64,000 bases of DNA from J089 sp964535735. Its GTDB lineage: Bacteria > Fidelibacterota > Marinisomatia > Marinisomatales > J089. How positions within the stretch are numbered: position 1 is the stretch's first letter; every line of letters begins with the position of its first letter. The notes under the pieces were generated by a model. That model saw only the letters and a program-made list of their open reading frames with translations, did no database searches and was not told the origin of the DNA. Shown here piece after piece: positions 17,404 through 27,586 of the stretch. The stretch spans positions 15,719 to 79,718 of the forward strand of contig CAZHTM010000007.1 in the NCBI GenBank assembly GCA_964535735.1, written 5' to 3'. Made by a program: the position numbers and the translations under genes.

Positions 17404-18131
17404 GAATTTGCTCCGGCAGGTCTTTTCGCTGAAATCAGAGTAACGGTGCCGAAGGTCATATTTCGTATATCGATTCCTTCAAATCCCTGCGCTTCAAGCA
17501 TTCCATGCAAGGCGGCGCGAGGGGGAAAATGATCCACCGATTCCGGGAGATAACGATAAGCATCGGAGCGGGAAAAAAGGGCGCCTATACGAGGTAGAAT
17601 GTGGTGAAAATAATACCCGTAAATTCGATTAAACAATGGCACCTCCGGTTCAGCAAATTCCAGAATTCGCAGACTCCCTCCGGGGATGAGCACCCGGTAA
17701 AATTCCTTCAGCGCCAGGTCGTAGTGCCCAATATTCCGAAACCCGAATGAGATGGTCAGCGCAGCCATGCTCCTGTCGGGAAAAGGAAGCTGTTCCCCAT
17801 CCCCCTGCACCACCTGAAAGCCCGGAACGTGGCCCTCGGCAATTTTTTCAAGACAGCGCCGGGTCATTTTAAAGGCATAGTCCAGTCCGATAACCTGAGC
17901 GGAGGGAAATTGTTTTTTTATGGCCAGCCCTACATCGCCGGTTCCGGTAGCCACGTCCAGGATGGGACCTTTGCCCGGCGTCGACAGGGACCGGATCAGA
18001 CGAAATCGCCAGTATAAATCGATACCGAAACTGAGAACATGGTTCAGGAAATCATAGCGCGGGGAAATGTCATCAAACATATCCCGCACAAACCGTTTTT
18101 TCCTTTCCCCTTGATGTTGGAATTCACTCAA
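17400..18131 (-). CDS. ubiE: Demethylmenaquinone/ubiquinone C-methyltransferase
   Basis: SAM-dependent enzyme of quinone synthesis, here most likely the last step of menaquinone formation. Motifs fit UbiE/MenG: VRDMFDDISPRYDFLN near 15-30, the SAM site LDVATGTGDVG near 59-69, and ISFGFRNI near 123-130. Length of 243 is normal. The start is TTG at 18131, overlapping the HAD gene by 8 nt; no ATG gives a complete N-terminus. A UbiA family prenyltransferase gene (26744-27586) lies on the same strand. The window alone does not show whether the quinone is menaquinone. Confidence 0.9.
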   Translation of the reverse strand: MSEFQHQGERKKRFVRDMFDDISPRYDFLNHVLSFGIDLYWRFRLIRSLSTPGKGPILDVATGTGDVGLAIKKQFPSAQVIGLDYAFKMTRRCLEKIAEGHVPGFQVVQGDGEQLPFPDRSMAALTISFGFRNIGHYDLALKEFYRVLIPGGSLRILEFAEPEVPLFNRIYGYYFHHILPRIGALFSRSDAYRYLPESVDHFPPRAALHGMLEAQGFEGIDIRNMTFGTVTLISAKRPAGANS

Positions 18132-18732
18132 TGGAAAACCCCATATGTATTAGCTCCTGGGACAACTGCTCCGGAGACTGAAAATGAATAGCATGGAATC
18201 CCTCCCGGATAGCTGCCTGAACGTTGGCTTCCAGGTCATCAATAAACAACGCCTGTTCCGGTGCTATCCGGCACCGCCGCAACGCCTCCTGAAAAATGCC
18301 CGACTCCGGTTTTCTGAATCCGACCTCATACGAGAAAACTGTCCCATCCACAGCGGTATAAAACGGAAAATTGGGTAGCAAATGGGTGACATGATAGCGA
18401 TTGGTATTGGACAACAGCCATACGGGAACCGAAGCTTGGAGGCGAGGAATCCAACCTGCCGTGGGTTTGAGCTTGCCCACCATGGACATCCATGCGTTCC
18501 AAAACGTGTCCTCGTCCAGCGTTGAGGCATTTGGTAGCGCCTGGCATACCGCATTAAAAAATTCATGATCATCAATGCGGCCCCGTTCATACTCATGATG
18601 AGCATCCTCCGGAAACACCTTCCAGAGCACGTCCACCGGTAGGTTTGTGGCCTTCGATAATATAGACTCGGTCCGCTCCGGGTGCAAATCCACCAGAACT
18701 CCGCCAATATCAAAGAAAATCGTCTTAATCAT
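18124..18732 (-). CDS. HAD-superfamily phosphatase
   Basis: 202-residue cytoplasmic hydrolase of HAD subfamily IA. Motif I is FFDIGGVLVD (nucleophile Asp8), motif II LLSNTN, motif III the lysine in GFRKPE, and motif IV FIDDLEAN. The pattern matches the YihX-like/epoxide-hydrolase-N-like group, some of which dephosphorylate sugar phosphates such as alpha-glucose-1-phosphate. That activity would fit the alpha-glucan island, but there is no direct evidence. Overlaps both neighbours by 4-8 nt. Confidence 0.85.
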   Translation of the reverse strand: MIKTIFFDIGGVLVDLHPERTESILSKATNLPVDVLWKVFPEDAHHEYERGRIDDHEFFNAVCQALPNASTLDEDTFWNAWMSMVGKLKPTAGWIPRLQASVPVWLLSNTNRYHVTHLLPNFPFYTAVDGTVFSYEVGFRKPESGIFQEALRRCRIAPEQALFIDDLEANVQAAIREGFHAIHFQSPEQLSQELIHMGFSIE

Positions 18733-19469
18733 CGTCCTGCGATGGTGATTTGGAGGGGACTTTCAGGTCCCAATGGAGTGCCATCATAATCTCCCAGTTT
18801 TTCTAAAATGGTAAATCCCGCATCGGTCAAAAGGCGATCAATGGTATCAGGGAAACACATGCGCATTTCAAAGGAATAGATCTCCGGTTCAGGATCATCC
18901 TCCCGGTAAAAATACCAGGTCACGGCCATCCGTTCCGTATCGGGATTATACCGGGTTTTTTCACGAATCTGACAATGCCCGCCTTGAAGATGCGTGAAGG
19001 TCATGGCGGGATACAGCTTTTCTGGATCGCGATAAAGGTAATCCGGATTGGGGACAAACACATCCAACAAAAATTGACCCGTCGGCTTGAGGTGCGATTT
19101 TACCCGCGTCAGGCATTGCATGGCATCCTCATCCGTGAGAAGGTGAAGAAAAGAATTAAATCCAATAAAAATAAAATCGTACCGGGTTCCTAAATCAAAA
19201 GTACGCATATCATCGATAATAATATTTGCGGTCAATCCTAAAGCGTCTATTTTTTTCCGGGCCCAATGGGCATACGAGGGACTGAGCTCCAGGCCAGTGT
19301 AATTCAGTCCTGCCTTGCAAAGGGGGACGGCCAAGCGTCCCGTTCCGGCAGCCAGTTCCAATACATCGGTTCCCGCCGCCTGGGCTTTGGACACAATCAG
19401 GGGAATATCATTGGATTTATCGCCATGAAAGGCGTCGTATAATTCAGGAACAGTGTAGATATCATTCAT
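18729..19469 (-). CDS. Class I SAM-dependent methyltransferase, substrate unknown
   Basis: 246 residues. The SAM-binding motif VLELAAGTGRLAVPL is at about 35-49, followed by the acidic strand end TGLELS and DMRTFDL. The overall pattern resembles small-molecule methyltransferases of the Methyltransf_25 group. There is no fused domain. It ends by ATGA overlap with the HAD gene. The cluster context (prolidase, HAD, UbiE) does not define its substrate. Confidence 0.8.
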   Translation of the reverse strand: MNDIYTVPELYDAFHGDKSNDIPLIVSKAQAAGTDVLELAAGTGRLAVPLCKAGLNYTGLELSPSYAHWARKKIDALGLTANIIIDDMRTFDLGTRYDFIFIGFNSFLHLLTDEDAMQCLTRVKSHLKPTGQFLLDVFVPNPDYLYRDPEKLYPAMTFTHLQGGHCQIREKTRYNPDTERMAVTWYFYREDDPEPEIYSFEMRMCFPDTIDRLLTDAGFTILEKLGDYDGTPLGPESPLQITIAGR

Positions 19470-19502
19470 GGAACATTACCAAACCGGAGACGGACTACGG
19501 TT

Positions 19503-20585
19503 TCAGGAAAGAATCGTCAACTCTTTACTGGTACGGTTTAAAATTTCAGCGGAATCTTTGTGAATAATAAGATCATCTTCGATGCGAACGCCCCCTTGTC
19601 CTTCCAGATAAATTCCAGGTTCCACGGTAATCACATTATTTTCCTGTAGTATCGCCTCACTTTGCTGACTGATTCGGGGATAGGTGTGAATTTCCAGCCC
19701 CAGGCCGTGACCAGTGGAATGGATAAACTGGTCTCCGTATCCGGCGGCGGTGATGATATCCCGGGCAACCGTATCCAGGTCTTTACAGGAAACGCCGGCC
19801 CTTGCCGCTTCACAGGCCTTGGCTTGGGCCTCCAGAACCACGGCATAGATTTCCCTCTGCCAGTCCGCCACGGGAGCTACCACCGGCGTTCGGGTCATAT
19901 CCGCATGATACCCCGCCACTTTGCAGGCGGCGTCAATGATAATGAAGTCCCCGCGTTGAATCTCCCGATCGCCGGGGACGGCGTGCGGCAGGGCGCTCTG
20001 AGCGCCGGTGGCCACAATGGAGGGATAGGCCTCTCCCTCAGCATACTCGCGGTAACGGATCGCCAATTGGTTGGCAATGAATTTTTCGGTTACGCCTGGT
20101 CGAATCATGGGTAGAACTTCCGCATACACCTGGTCCGTGATATCCACGGCCGTCCGAAGCGCTTCCAATTCCAGCTTATCCTTTACGGCCGCAAGGTTTT
20201 CCACAATCATGGACGTGGATTCCCATCGTACTGTCGGGAATAATGTCTGAAGGCGATGGTATTGATTCACATTGACCACATCCCCTTCCAGGGCCAGTTT
20301 TACACCGTTCGGAATGAGTCCGTTCTGGGCCAGAATTTTTTCGTGGGGACCAACACCGATGAGTCTCTCAAACCCTTTTACTTCCTGTTGGGATTGCTCC
20401 TGATAACGGCCATCGGTTACAAATATTTTTTTATCCCCAACGAAGAGGCAACTTCCCGCAGATCCTGTGAAACCGGACACATATCGAACACTGGTGAGGT
20501 TGGTTAGGAACATTCCATCCAAGCCTCGACGCGACAGTTCAGAGATTAAGGCGGATTGTCGTTTTTGATAAATAGATTCGGTCAC
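19503..20585 (-). CDS. Xaa-Pro aminopeptidase/dipeptidase (M24B)
   Basis: Cytoplasmic metallopeptidase that removes residues next to proline. A creatinase-like N-terminal domain (1-125) precedes the pita-bread catalytic domain. The five dinuclear metal ligands are all visible: Asp218, Asp229, His293, Glu322 and Glu336, in contexts IIIDAAC, YHADMTRT, STGHGLGLEIH, VEPGIY and GVRIEDD. Length of 360 is typical for PepQ/PepP-like short forms. GTG start at 20585, 13 bp after the TPR gene; no better start is seen. PepP versus PepQ specificity is uncertain. Confidence 0.9.
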   Translation of the reverse strand: MTESIYQKRQSALISELSRRGLDGMFLTNLTSVRYVSGFTGSAGSCLFVGDKKIFVTDGRYQEQSQQEVKGFERLIGVGPHEKILAQNGLIPNGVKLALEGDVVNVNQYHRLQTLFPTVRWESTSMIVENLAAVKDKLELEALRTAVDITDQVYAEVLPMIRPGVTEKFIANQLAIRYREYAEGEAYPSIVATGAQSALPHAVPGDREIQRGDFIIIDAACKVAGYHADMTRTPVVAPVADWQREIYAVVLEAQAKACEAARAGVSCKDLDTVARDIITAAGYGDQFIHSTGHGLGLEIHTYPRISQQSEAILQENNVITVEPGIYLEGQGGVRIEDDLIIHKDSAEILNRTSKELTILS

Positions 20586-20598
20586 GTCCGTTGCCTGA

Positions 20599-22369
20599 TC
20601 AGGCGTCTTCGTCTTGTTCCATAGCCTGCTGAATGCGCTTTCGCTCCATCATTATACGGTAAGAGTCTTCCCCTTTATTCTCTAAAACATCCAGCACTTC
20701 CAGGGCCTGATGATAAAGTCCCTGTTTAGATAAAATGGACACCATGGTGAAAGTGGCCATGCGGGGATTGATATTCAAAGGCTTGGTCTCAGCCGCCTGA
20801 GATTTGTCCGGCTTTTCCGGTTTTTCCAGAAAAACGTGGGGCGCTCGTTCCGGATCCAACAGCGGTGGATTAATTTTTTCTTCGTCCCCGGTTCTCGGTT
20901 TCGCCTCCATCTCATCTACCGACGCTTCAGCGGAGTCAGAATCACCCGGTTCAATTTCCTCCACGGCCATTTCTTCCTCTTCCATCGATGGTTCGTCCGC
21001 AAATTTCAAATCGGTTGATGCCTCAGGCTCTTCAGATGGCTCTGAGGGCGAAGGTTCTTCCACGGTTTCCATCGATTCCAAACCCTGAGCCAGAAACCGC
21101 GCCACCGGATCGTCCAGTTCCGGTTGCTCCGTTATCGTCTCCTCCTCTTCAACCAATGGTTCAGGCTGAATTTCCTGGGCCGTGGTTTCAGTATCAGGTT
21201 CTTTCTGGGTCGGAACTTCCGGTTCTAATTGGGTCGTGTCCGTATCCTCGGGGATGACCAGTTCAGGTTCCTCTTCTGTCTCAGGTTCGGTCTCTTCCAC
21301 AGGTGGCTCAATCGCGAATTCCTCTGGTGATTCCGTTACCAAAGGCTCTTCAACGGTATCTGGTTCTACCGCAGTTGTTGAAGGCTTCACTTCTATCTGA
21401 GATATGTCCGTATCCTCGGCAATGATTGGCTCCGGTTCTTCTTCTGCCTCGGATTCCGGTTCCTCAACGGGAGGTTCAATCACAAGTTCTTCCAGTGGTT
21501 CAGGTGTTGTGACTTCCTCCTCCACATCCGCTTCCACCTGAGTCGCGGACTCTGCTTCTATTTCGGAAACAGCAGAAGGTGCGTCGCTAGGAAGTTCCGG
21601 TTCNNNNNNNNNNNNNNNNNNNNNNNNNNNNNNNNNNNNNNNNNNNNNNNNNNNNNNNNNNNNNNNNNNNNNNNNNNNNNNNNNNNNNNNNNNNNNNNNN
21701 NNNTTCCGGTTCCTCTTCGGGGGAAACATCTGGCTGATCAAAAATATCCTCCGGGATATCAATTTCATCGGCAGTTTTGGTGGCTTGGAAACTGGGGGGA
21801 GCTTCCCTCTCCTCCGGCTTGGCTTCACTGATCTCCTCCCGAATTGCCGTTACACTGGCCGCCGCTTCCTTGAAGGGCTCCGGGGTTGGTGGTTCAGCCA
21901 ATGAAGGCGACGTTTTGCGAGAGCTGGATGCTTTACGACTCGCTGGCTGCGGTCCAGCAGCGACTTGTTTTTTCAGTCGTCGAATATTGGTGGCTGCCCG
22001 GGGATGATTGGGATTATGTTTATGGATAACCTTCCAGGTTTTGAGTCGGGCGGCGGGAGATCGGCGCAAACGCCGCTGGACATCCACCAGCAAATCCATT
22101 CCACGGGCATGAAAAGGACCGGCCTCCTGCAATGCCAGCAAACTTTTTTCCGCCTCCTCCAGTCGATTTAATGCCGTGAGAACCTTGGCTTGGATGTAAA
22201 GGCCATCTACATGGTGAGGATGGTAGCCTAACCCTATTTCGCATACCTTAAGCGCCCGTGAGAAATCCTCTTCCTGATAATAGAGATCAGCCAACACTGG
22301 AAACAGGACCGTATCAAAATGATCGGCAAAATAATATTCCAGTTCGGTTTTATTGGAGAGATTTATCAT
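20599..22369 (-). CDS. TPR protein with long acidic Glu/Pro-rich repeat region (gap inside)
   Basis: Residues 1-110 carry two or three TPR-like helical pairs (VLADLYYQEEDFSRALKVCE, QAKVLTALNRLEEAEKS). A low-complexity linker rich in Glu, Pro, Thr and Val follows, then a short helical C-terminal TPR-like end (MVSILSKQGLYHQALEVLDVL). The acidic part contains at least two copies of a roughly 45-residue unit with core EPPVEE and AEDTD or PEDTD. The two ends are in different frames across the 100 N, because the real gap length is unknown. It overlaps the B12-binding gene as TAATG. Probably a cytoplasmic scaffold or assembly protein; no function is known to me. Confidence 0.75.
21604..21703. other. 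Assembly gap of 100 N inside the TPR gene
   Basis: The gap is bounded by the near-identical sequence GTTCCGGTTC on one side and TTCCGGTTCCTC on the other, both encoding Glu/Pro repeat units. The assembly therefore probably broke on an internal repeat. The coding frame does not match across 100 bases, so the number is a placeholder. Confidence 0.9.
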
Positions 22370-22773
22370 TAACGCCGGTAGGTTTTAACCCAATCTTGAA
22401 TATAATCGACGGTTTCCTGAACGGGTGTTCCGGGACCAAACAGTTTCCCTACGCCCATATCGGACAACGCCTTCATATCTGACTCCGGAATAATGCCACC
22501 ACCCGTGAGCAACACATCATCAATTTCTTGTTCTTTCATCAATGCCAATACCCGGGGGAAAATAGTCATGTGAGCACCAGAAAGAATGGAAAGAGCAATG
22601 ACATCCACATCTTCCTGGACGGCGGCGGAGACAATCATTTCCGGTGTTTGACGTAAACCCAAATAAATTACTTCCATCCCGGCATCTCGGTAAGCAGATG
22701 CCAGAACCTTAATGCCGCGGTCATGTCCATCCAGTCCCGGCTTGGCCATTAAAATTCGAATCGGTCGGTCCAT
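22369..22773 (-). CDS. Stand-alone cobalamin-binding domain (methylmalonyl-CoA mutase C-terminal type)
   Basis: 134 residues, almost exactly one B12-binding module. It shows the base-off histidine motif DGHDRG (His17) with KPGLDGHD before it, then SILSGAH and LLTGGGIIP, the three cobalamin signatures of methylmalonyl-CoA mutase small/C-terminal domains. In two-part acyl-CoA mutases this subunit pairs with a separate catalytic chain, which is not in the window. A clear GAGG lies before the ATG. Coupling to the TPR gene (TAATG) is unusual for a mutase subunit, so a B12 carrier or sensor role is also possible. Confidence 0.88.
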   Translation of the reverse strand: MDRPIRILMAKPGLDGHDRGIKVLASAYRDAGMEVIYLGLRQTPEMIVSAAVQEDVDVIALSILSGAHMTIFPRVLALMKEQEIDDVLLTGGGIIPESDMKALSDMGVGKLFGPGTPVQETVDYIQDWVKTYRR

Positions 22774-22860
22774 TTTTCCTCAAAGCGTATGTTCGGATTA
22801 AAAATTACAAACGATTCTTCAGGAAAACAGCCTCTTTCAACGACGACCCACAACACTCTG

Positions 22861-23307
22861 TTACACCTGGTGGCTGTCCAATACAAACGTAACGGGTCCG
22901 TCGTTCGTCAGGTCTACATCCATCATAGCCCCAAAGCGTCCCTGCCGGACCGGAACACCCCTACTCTTTATTTCAGACAGGAAAGTTTTATACAATGTCT
23001 TCCCCTTTTCCGGAGGCGCTGCATGTACGAAACTCGGCCGACGACCCTTGCGCCAGTCGCCACAGAGAGTAAACTGGCTCACAATCAGTGCGGCGCCACC
23101 TACATCCAAAAGGGATCGGTTCATTTTTCCGGCATCATCACTGAAGATTCGAAAATGAACAATCTTTTCCGCTAAAAAGGTCACATCATCCTCGGTGTCC
23201 GTATCCATTACTCCTAAAAAAATCACTAACCCCGTATCGATGGCACCCACCGTGACGCCCTCCACTGACACTTGGGCGCGAGACACGCGTTGCAAGACCG
23301 CGATCAT
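22861..23307 (-). CDS. dtd: D-aminoacyl-tRNA deacylase
   Basis: Cytoplasmic proofreading enzyme that removes D-amino acids from tRNA. The 148-residue protein starts MIAVLQRVSRAQV, the conserved Dtd N-terminus. The start used is the ATG at 23307, because upstream codons belong to the dnaE end. Signatures VSQFTLCGD and the cross-subunit NDGPVTFVLDS are intact. It overlaps dnaE by 4 nt (ATGA), so the two are translationally coupled. Confidence 0.95.
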   Translation of the reverse strand: MIAVLQRVSRAQVSVEGVTVGAIDTGLVIFLGVMDTDTEDDVTFLAEKIVHFRIFSDDAGKMNRSLLDVGGAALIVSQFTLCGDWRKGRRPSFVHAAPPEKGKTLYKTFLSEIKSRGVPVRQGRFGAMMDVDLTNDGPVTFVLDSHQV

Positions 23308-26300
23308 TCGATCCAGACGTTGGACTTCCCGAACCGTTCCCTGAGCCATCCGACAAAGGCTTTATCGGAGGATACCCGAATATTATGGGCGTGGATGATC
23401 CGGTCTCCATTGGAGTTCGTTTTTAAATGAAAGGTCAGTTTACACGGTCCCCGATTCCGCTCTGCCTCCTGGCGAAGAGCTTCCAGTTCTTCCGGCGTAA
23501 CTTCATCTTCTCTGAATCGGATATTCAACCGGCTAGAAAAGTAATCCCGTACATTTTCCAGGGCCACAACTTCATCAGCGATCAATTTTAAATCACCAAA
23601 ATTGGACCCATCGGAGGTTTTGCCCACCACAAAAATGACCCGGTCATTTTCCACTAGGTGGCGGTATTTCTCATACACTGAGGCAAACATCACCACGTCC
23701 GCTTGTCCCCCTAAACAATCCAAATAGAAAAACGCCATGGGATTATTCCGCCGGTCATACTGAATCCTTAGGTTAGTTATCATGCCTCCCAGGCGCACTT
23801 TTTCCGGCAATTTCCGATTTGGGTCTTCGCTAAAATCAATCGTACTGAATTCTTCAATATCTTCCGCATATTTCAGTAGGGGGTGACCGGAAATATACAT
23901 TCCCACTACCTGCTTTTCTCGAGCCAGGGCCTCCGCCTCCGTCCAGTCCGGTACGTCAGGAAGGTCCGGCTGCTTGTTCAGAGCCTTCATCCCCCCGGCT
24001 GAAAATAAATCGACCTGATCNNNNNNNNNNNNNNNNNNNNNNNNNNNNNNNNNNNNNNNNNNNNNNNNNNNNNNNNNNNNNNNNNNNNNNNNNNNNNNNN
24101 NNNNNNNNNNNNNNNNNNNNACCCACATTTTTTATGGCATTCAACCCAAACGAAATGGTGGTATCATCCACTGGATTAAAATCATTGACCGACACATTCA
24201 CGTCGGGAGGGTCTACCCGGATACCCAGCTTGCGGCACTCGTTGATCAGAATGACTACCCGTTCCAGATTAGACATTTCCGTGGATAAATTAGCGGCCAT
24301 GAATTCAGCCGGGTAATGCGTTTTTAACCAAGCCGTTTGGTAGGCGACATAGGCGTAAGCGGTGGCGTGACTTTTATTAAAACCGTACTGGGCAAATTTT
24401 TCAATCAGAACGGCAATTTCTTTGGCCTTTTTCTTCGCCACACCCTGGGCAACCGCGCCGTCGATGAACTTGGTCATCATTTCGTCCATCTTCTCCCGAA
24501 TTTTCTTACCCATGGCCTTGCGCAGGGTATCCGCTTCCGCCAAGGTAAAGCCAGCAATCCGGTTGGCGATCTGCATCACCTGTTCCTGATACACAATAAT
24601 TCCGTAGGTTTCTTTCAGGATGGGTTCCAGATCGGGGTGGGGATATTCAATTTTTTTCCGACCATGTTTCCGGGAGATAAAATCATCGATATTTTCCATG
24701 GGACCTGGCCGGTACAGGGCATTCATGGCGATTAAATCTTCAATCTGGGTGGGCTTTAATTTCTTTAGATATTCCCGCATCCCCGACGATTCAAATTGGA
24801 ATACACCAATCGTAAGCCCCTTACCAAATAATTCATACACCCTGGGATCATCCAAGGGTATGGAACTAATATCGACTTCAATTCCCTTTTGGGCAATTAA
24901 CTTTACCGCATGGTCAATCACCGTCAAATTTCGCAAGCCCAGGAAATCCATCTTCAAAAGACCCAGTAACTCCAAGCCCTTCATATCGTACTGACTGACC
25001 ACATCGTTGGTTTGCGGCGATTTATACAGCGGAATGAAGTCGGTCAGATCTCCAGGAGCAATGACGACACCAGCCGCATGAGTAGATGCATGACGGTTCA
25101 TGCCTTCCAGGACCTTGGCATAATTGATCAATTCTTTGTATGGCCCCTCCGCCATTTTCTTTAACTCGGGATTTTTTTGAATGGCTTTGTCCAGGGTGAT
25201 TTTTAGTTCATCCGGGACGGCTTTGGCGATGCGATCCACTTCACCGAAGGAATACCCCATAACTCGTCCCACATCCCGAATCACGGCTTTGGCTTTCATG
25301 GTACCGAAAGTAATAATCTGGGTTACGGAGTTTTCACCGTATAATTTCTTAATATAGTCAATCACTTCGCCCCGGCGCTCAATGCAAAAATCAATGTCGA
25401 TATCGGGCATGCTGATCCGGTCTGGATTCAGAAAACGTTCAAACAGCAAATCATGTTTCAATGGGTCGATGTCGGTAATACCCAAGGCGTAAGACACCAA
25501 ACTCCCAGCAGCGGAACCACGTCCCGGCCCCACTGGAATGCTATGATTTTTCGCATACTGTACAAAATCAGAGGTGATTAAAAAATACCCTGCAAAACCC
25601 ATCTTTTTAATGACCGACAACTCGTAGTCCATCCGCTGCTTGACTTCCGGTGTAGGCTCGCCGTAGCGATTGGTGATTCCCGTTTCACAGAGGGACCGCA
25701 AATATTCATCTGGATCCTGACCGGGGAAATCTTCCGGGATGGGGAAGTTGGGCAAATGATGCTTCCCCATGGGAATTTCAAGATCAATGGATTCGGCCAC
25801 ACGACGGGTATTTTCCAGCGCAGTAGGGTAGTCCTTAAACAACCGGAACATCTCATCCTGGGATTTAAAATAAAACTCAGGTGTGGCATAGCGGAGGCGA
25901 TTGGGATCATTCCGATCTTTTCCTGTTCCCAAACAAATGTGAATATCATGCGCTTCCGAGTGATCTTTGAGGGCATAGTGGGCGTCATTGGTGGCCACCA
26001 AGGGCAGATCCAATTCAGCGGCCAATTTTGAGATTCTGAGAATATTGGCGGCTTCCTCTGGGATTCCATGATTCTGGATTTCCAGGTAATACCGGTCCGG
26101 GAAGATTTCAGCAAATTCCAGGGCGGTTTTTCGAGCGCCTTCCCAATCATCCCTAAGCAGTTTTTCCGGGACTTCGCCTTTCAAGCAGGCCGATAGACAA
26201 ATCAGTCCTTCACTGTATTGCCGTAACAAGTCTTTATCCACACGGGGACTGTAATAAAAGCCTTCCAAATACCCGTGGGTCACCAGCTTCATCAAATTTT

Positions 26301-26607
26301 TATAGCCCTGGTAATTCTGGGCTAAGAGTATGAGATGGTTTGTTCCCCGGCCACCTTCCGCCGTTCGTTTTTTATCAAAACGATTGGTCTGAGCCACATA
26401 GACTTCGCATCCAATGATGGGCTTGATTCCATGAGCGCGGGCCTGGATGTAAAACGGTATCACACTGAACAGGTTGCCATGTTCAGTCACGGCTACGGAG
26501 TCCATGTCCAAGTCCTGGATCGTCTTGATCAGAGTCGGAACCGTTTGAGCGCCGTCAAGGAGACTGTAATCAGAATGATTGTGTAAATGAACGAATTCAG
26601 CTGCCAT
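23304..26607 (-). CDS. dnaE: DNA polymerase III alpha subunit (gap inside)
   Basis: Replicative polymerase catalytic subunit. The N-terminal PHP domain (FVHLHNHSDYSLLDG) is followed by the palm with catalytic PDIDIDF, fingers, tandem HhH region and the C-terminal OB domain (VRLGGMITNLR). 829 codons lie before the N gap and 238 after it. The segment reads AIKNVG just before the gap and resumes at DQVDLFSAGG, matching the MSLFG-type sequence of other DnaE proteins about 75-80 residues downstream. So about 230 bp or more are missing rather than 100, and the frames do not meet. No intein or exonuclease insertion is visible. Confidence 0.95.
24021..24120. other. Assembly gap of 100 N inside dnaE
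   Basis: Placeholder gap. Comparison with typical DnaE spacing between AIKNVG and the Gln/Asp-x-x-LF element implies roughly 230 bp of missing sequence, in the region joining the HhH and OB parts. Confidence 0.85.
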
Positions 26608-26743
26608 GGATGTGTTTGATTAAAATTGGGGTCATTTTACGGCAACAATATTACGGAAACTCCAGTGGAATGCTAAACCCGGTTTGGATTAAAGCCGGAT
26701 TTCTTCGTGTTTAATTAAAGTAAATTTAAAAAAGCTGTTTTGA

Positions 26744-27586
26744 CTAAATGACGGCGCCCAGGTAAATCGCCAGCACGCCGGCGATGGTGCTACCTTTCAA
26801 AAGACGGGCGCCGCGCACCGCTTCCGGTATCGTCGGATAACGGAGCATCCGTATCAAAAGGTATCCCAGAGGAAGGATGACCCCCGGAATCACCACCAGT
26901 GTATATCCCCAACCATATACTCCAGCTATTATCGGCCCAAGCGCTCCCAGGATGACCAAACCCGATAATACTGCCACTAGTCGTCCGGAAGACCTCAACC
27001 CGGCCATAATGGGAAATGTATTTAAACCCACCTTCCGATCCCCTTCCAGATCGGCCATGTCTTTCACCAACTCCCGGATTAGGGTCAAACCAAACGCCAG
27101 GGCAGCGGGTATATATAAGGAAGTCATGTCACTGAAAGCCGCTCCAGAGAACAAAAAAGTTAGGCCCAAACTAAAGGCGACCACCACATTCCCAATAAGC
27201 GGGCGCCCTTTAAAGGCTGGGGTATAAAAAACCATCAAGGGCAACGCCACCACCGCAGATAAAAAAAAGGCTAACCATGGCAGCTTAAGGGCCAGGAGAG
27301 TTCCCACCACGAATAGTCCGATGCCCAGCCATAATGCACCAGTCCGAGACACCAGACCCGTGCTCAAGGGACGGTTGGGTCGGTTGACTCGGTCAATGTC
27401 GTAATCCCAATAGTCATTCAAGGCATTTGCTCCAGCATTATAACACACCACGACGCCCATGGTGATTAACAGCAACGGGAACGCCACTGCCTGGGAGATA
27501 ATTTTGGATGATACCCACACTGCGAAAGCGCCCGTGGTCAGATTCAGCGGCCGCAATAGTTTCCAATGTGCCCAGAGGGTGTTCAT
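26744..27586 (-). CDS. UbiA family prenyltransferase
   Basis: Integral membrane enzyme of about 280 residues with 8-9 hydrophobic helices. Both Mg-prenyl-diphosphate motifs are present: NDYWDYDIDRVNRPNRPLS and KDMADLEGDRKVG. The NxPxRPL context matches the geranylgeranylglycerol-phosphate geranylgeranyltransferase and chlorophyll-synthase side of UbiA more than MenA. The ATG at 27586 overlaps the prmC stop as ATGA; a TTG nine bases upstream is less likely. Possible roles are archaeal-type ether lipid synthesis or quinone synthesis; ubiE about 9 kb away favours neither strongly. Confidence 0.82.
   Translation of the reverse strand: MNTLWAHWKLLRPLNLTTGAFAVWVSSKIISQAVAFPLLLITMGVVVCYNAGANALNDYWDYDIDRVNRPNRPLSTGLVSRTGALWLGIGLFVVGTLLALKLPWLAFFLSAVVALPLMVFYTPAFKGRPLIGNVVVAFSLGLTFLFSGAAFSDMTSLYIPAALAFGLTLIRELVKDMADLEGDRKVGLNTFPIMAGLRSSGRLVAVLSGLVILGALGPIIAGVYGWGYTLVVIPGVILPLGYLLIRMLRYPTIPEAVRGARLLKGSTIAGVLAIYLGAVI

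Noticed and set aside
21587..21828. Two separate genes at the TPR gap
   Set aside because: The two frames overlapping the N run are artefacts of reading through placeholder bases. Composition on both sides (Glu/Pro repeats) shows one gene.
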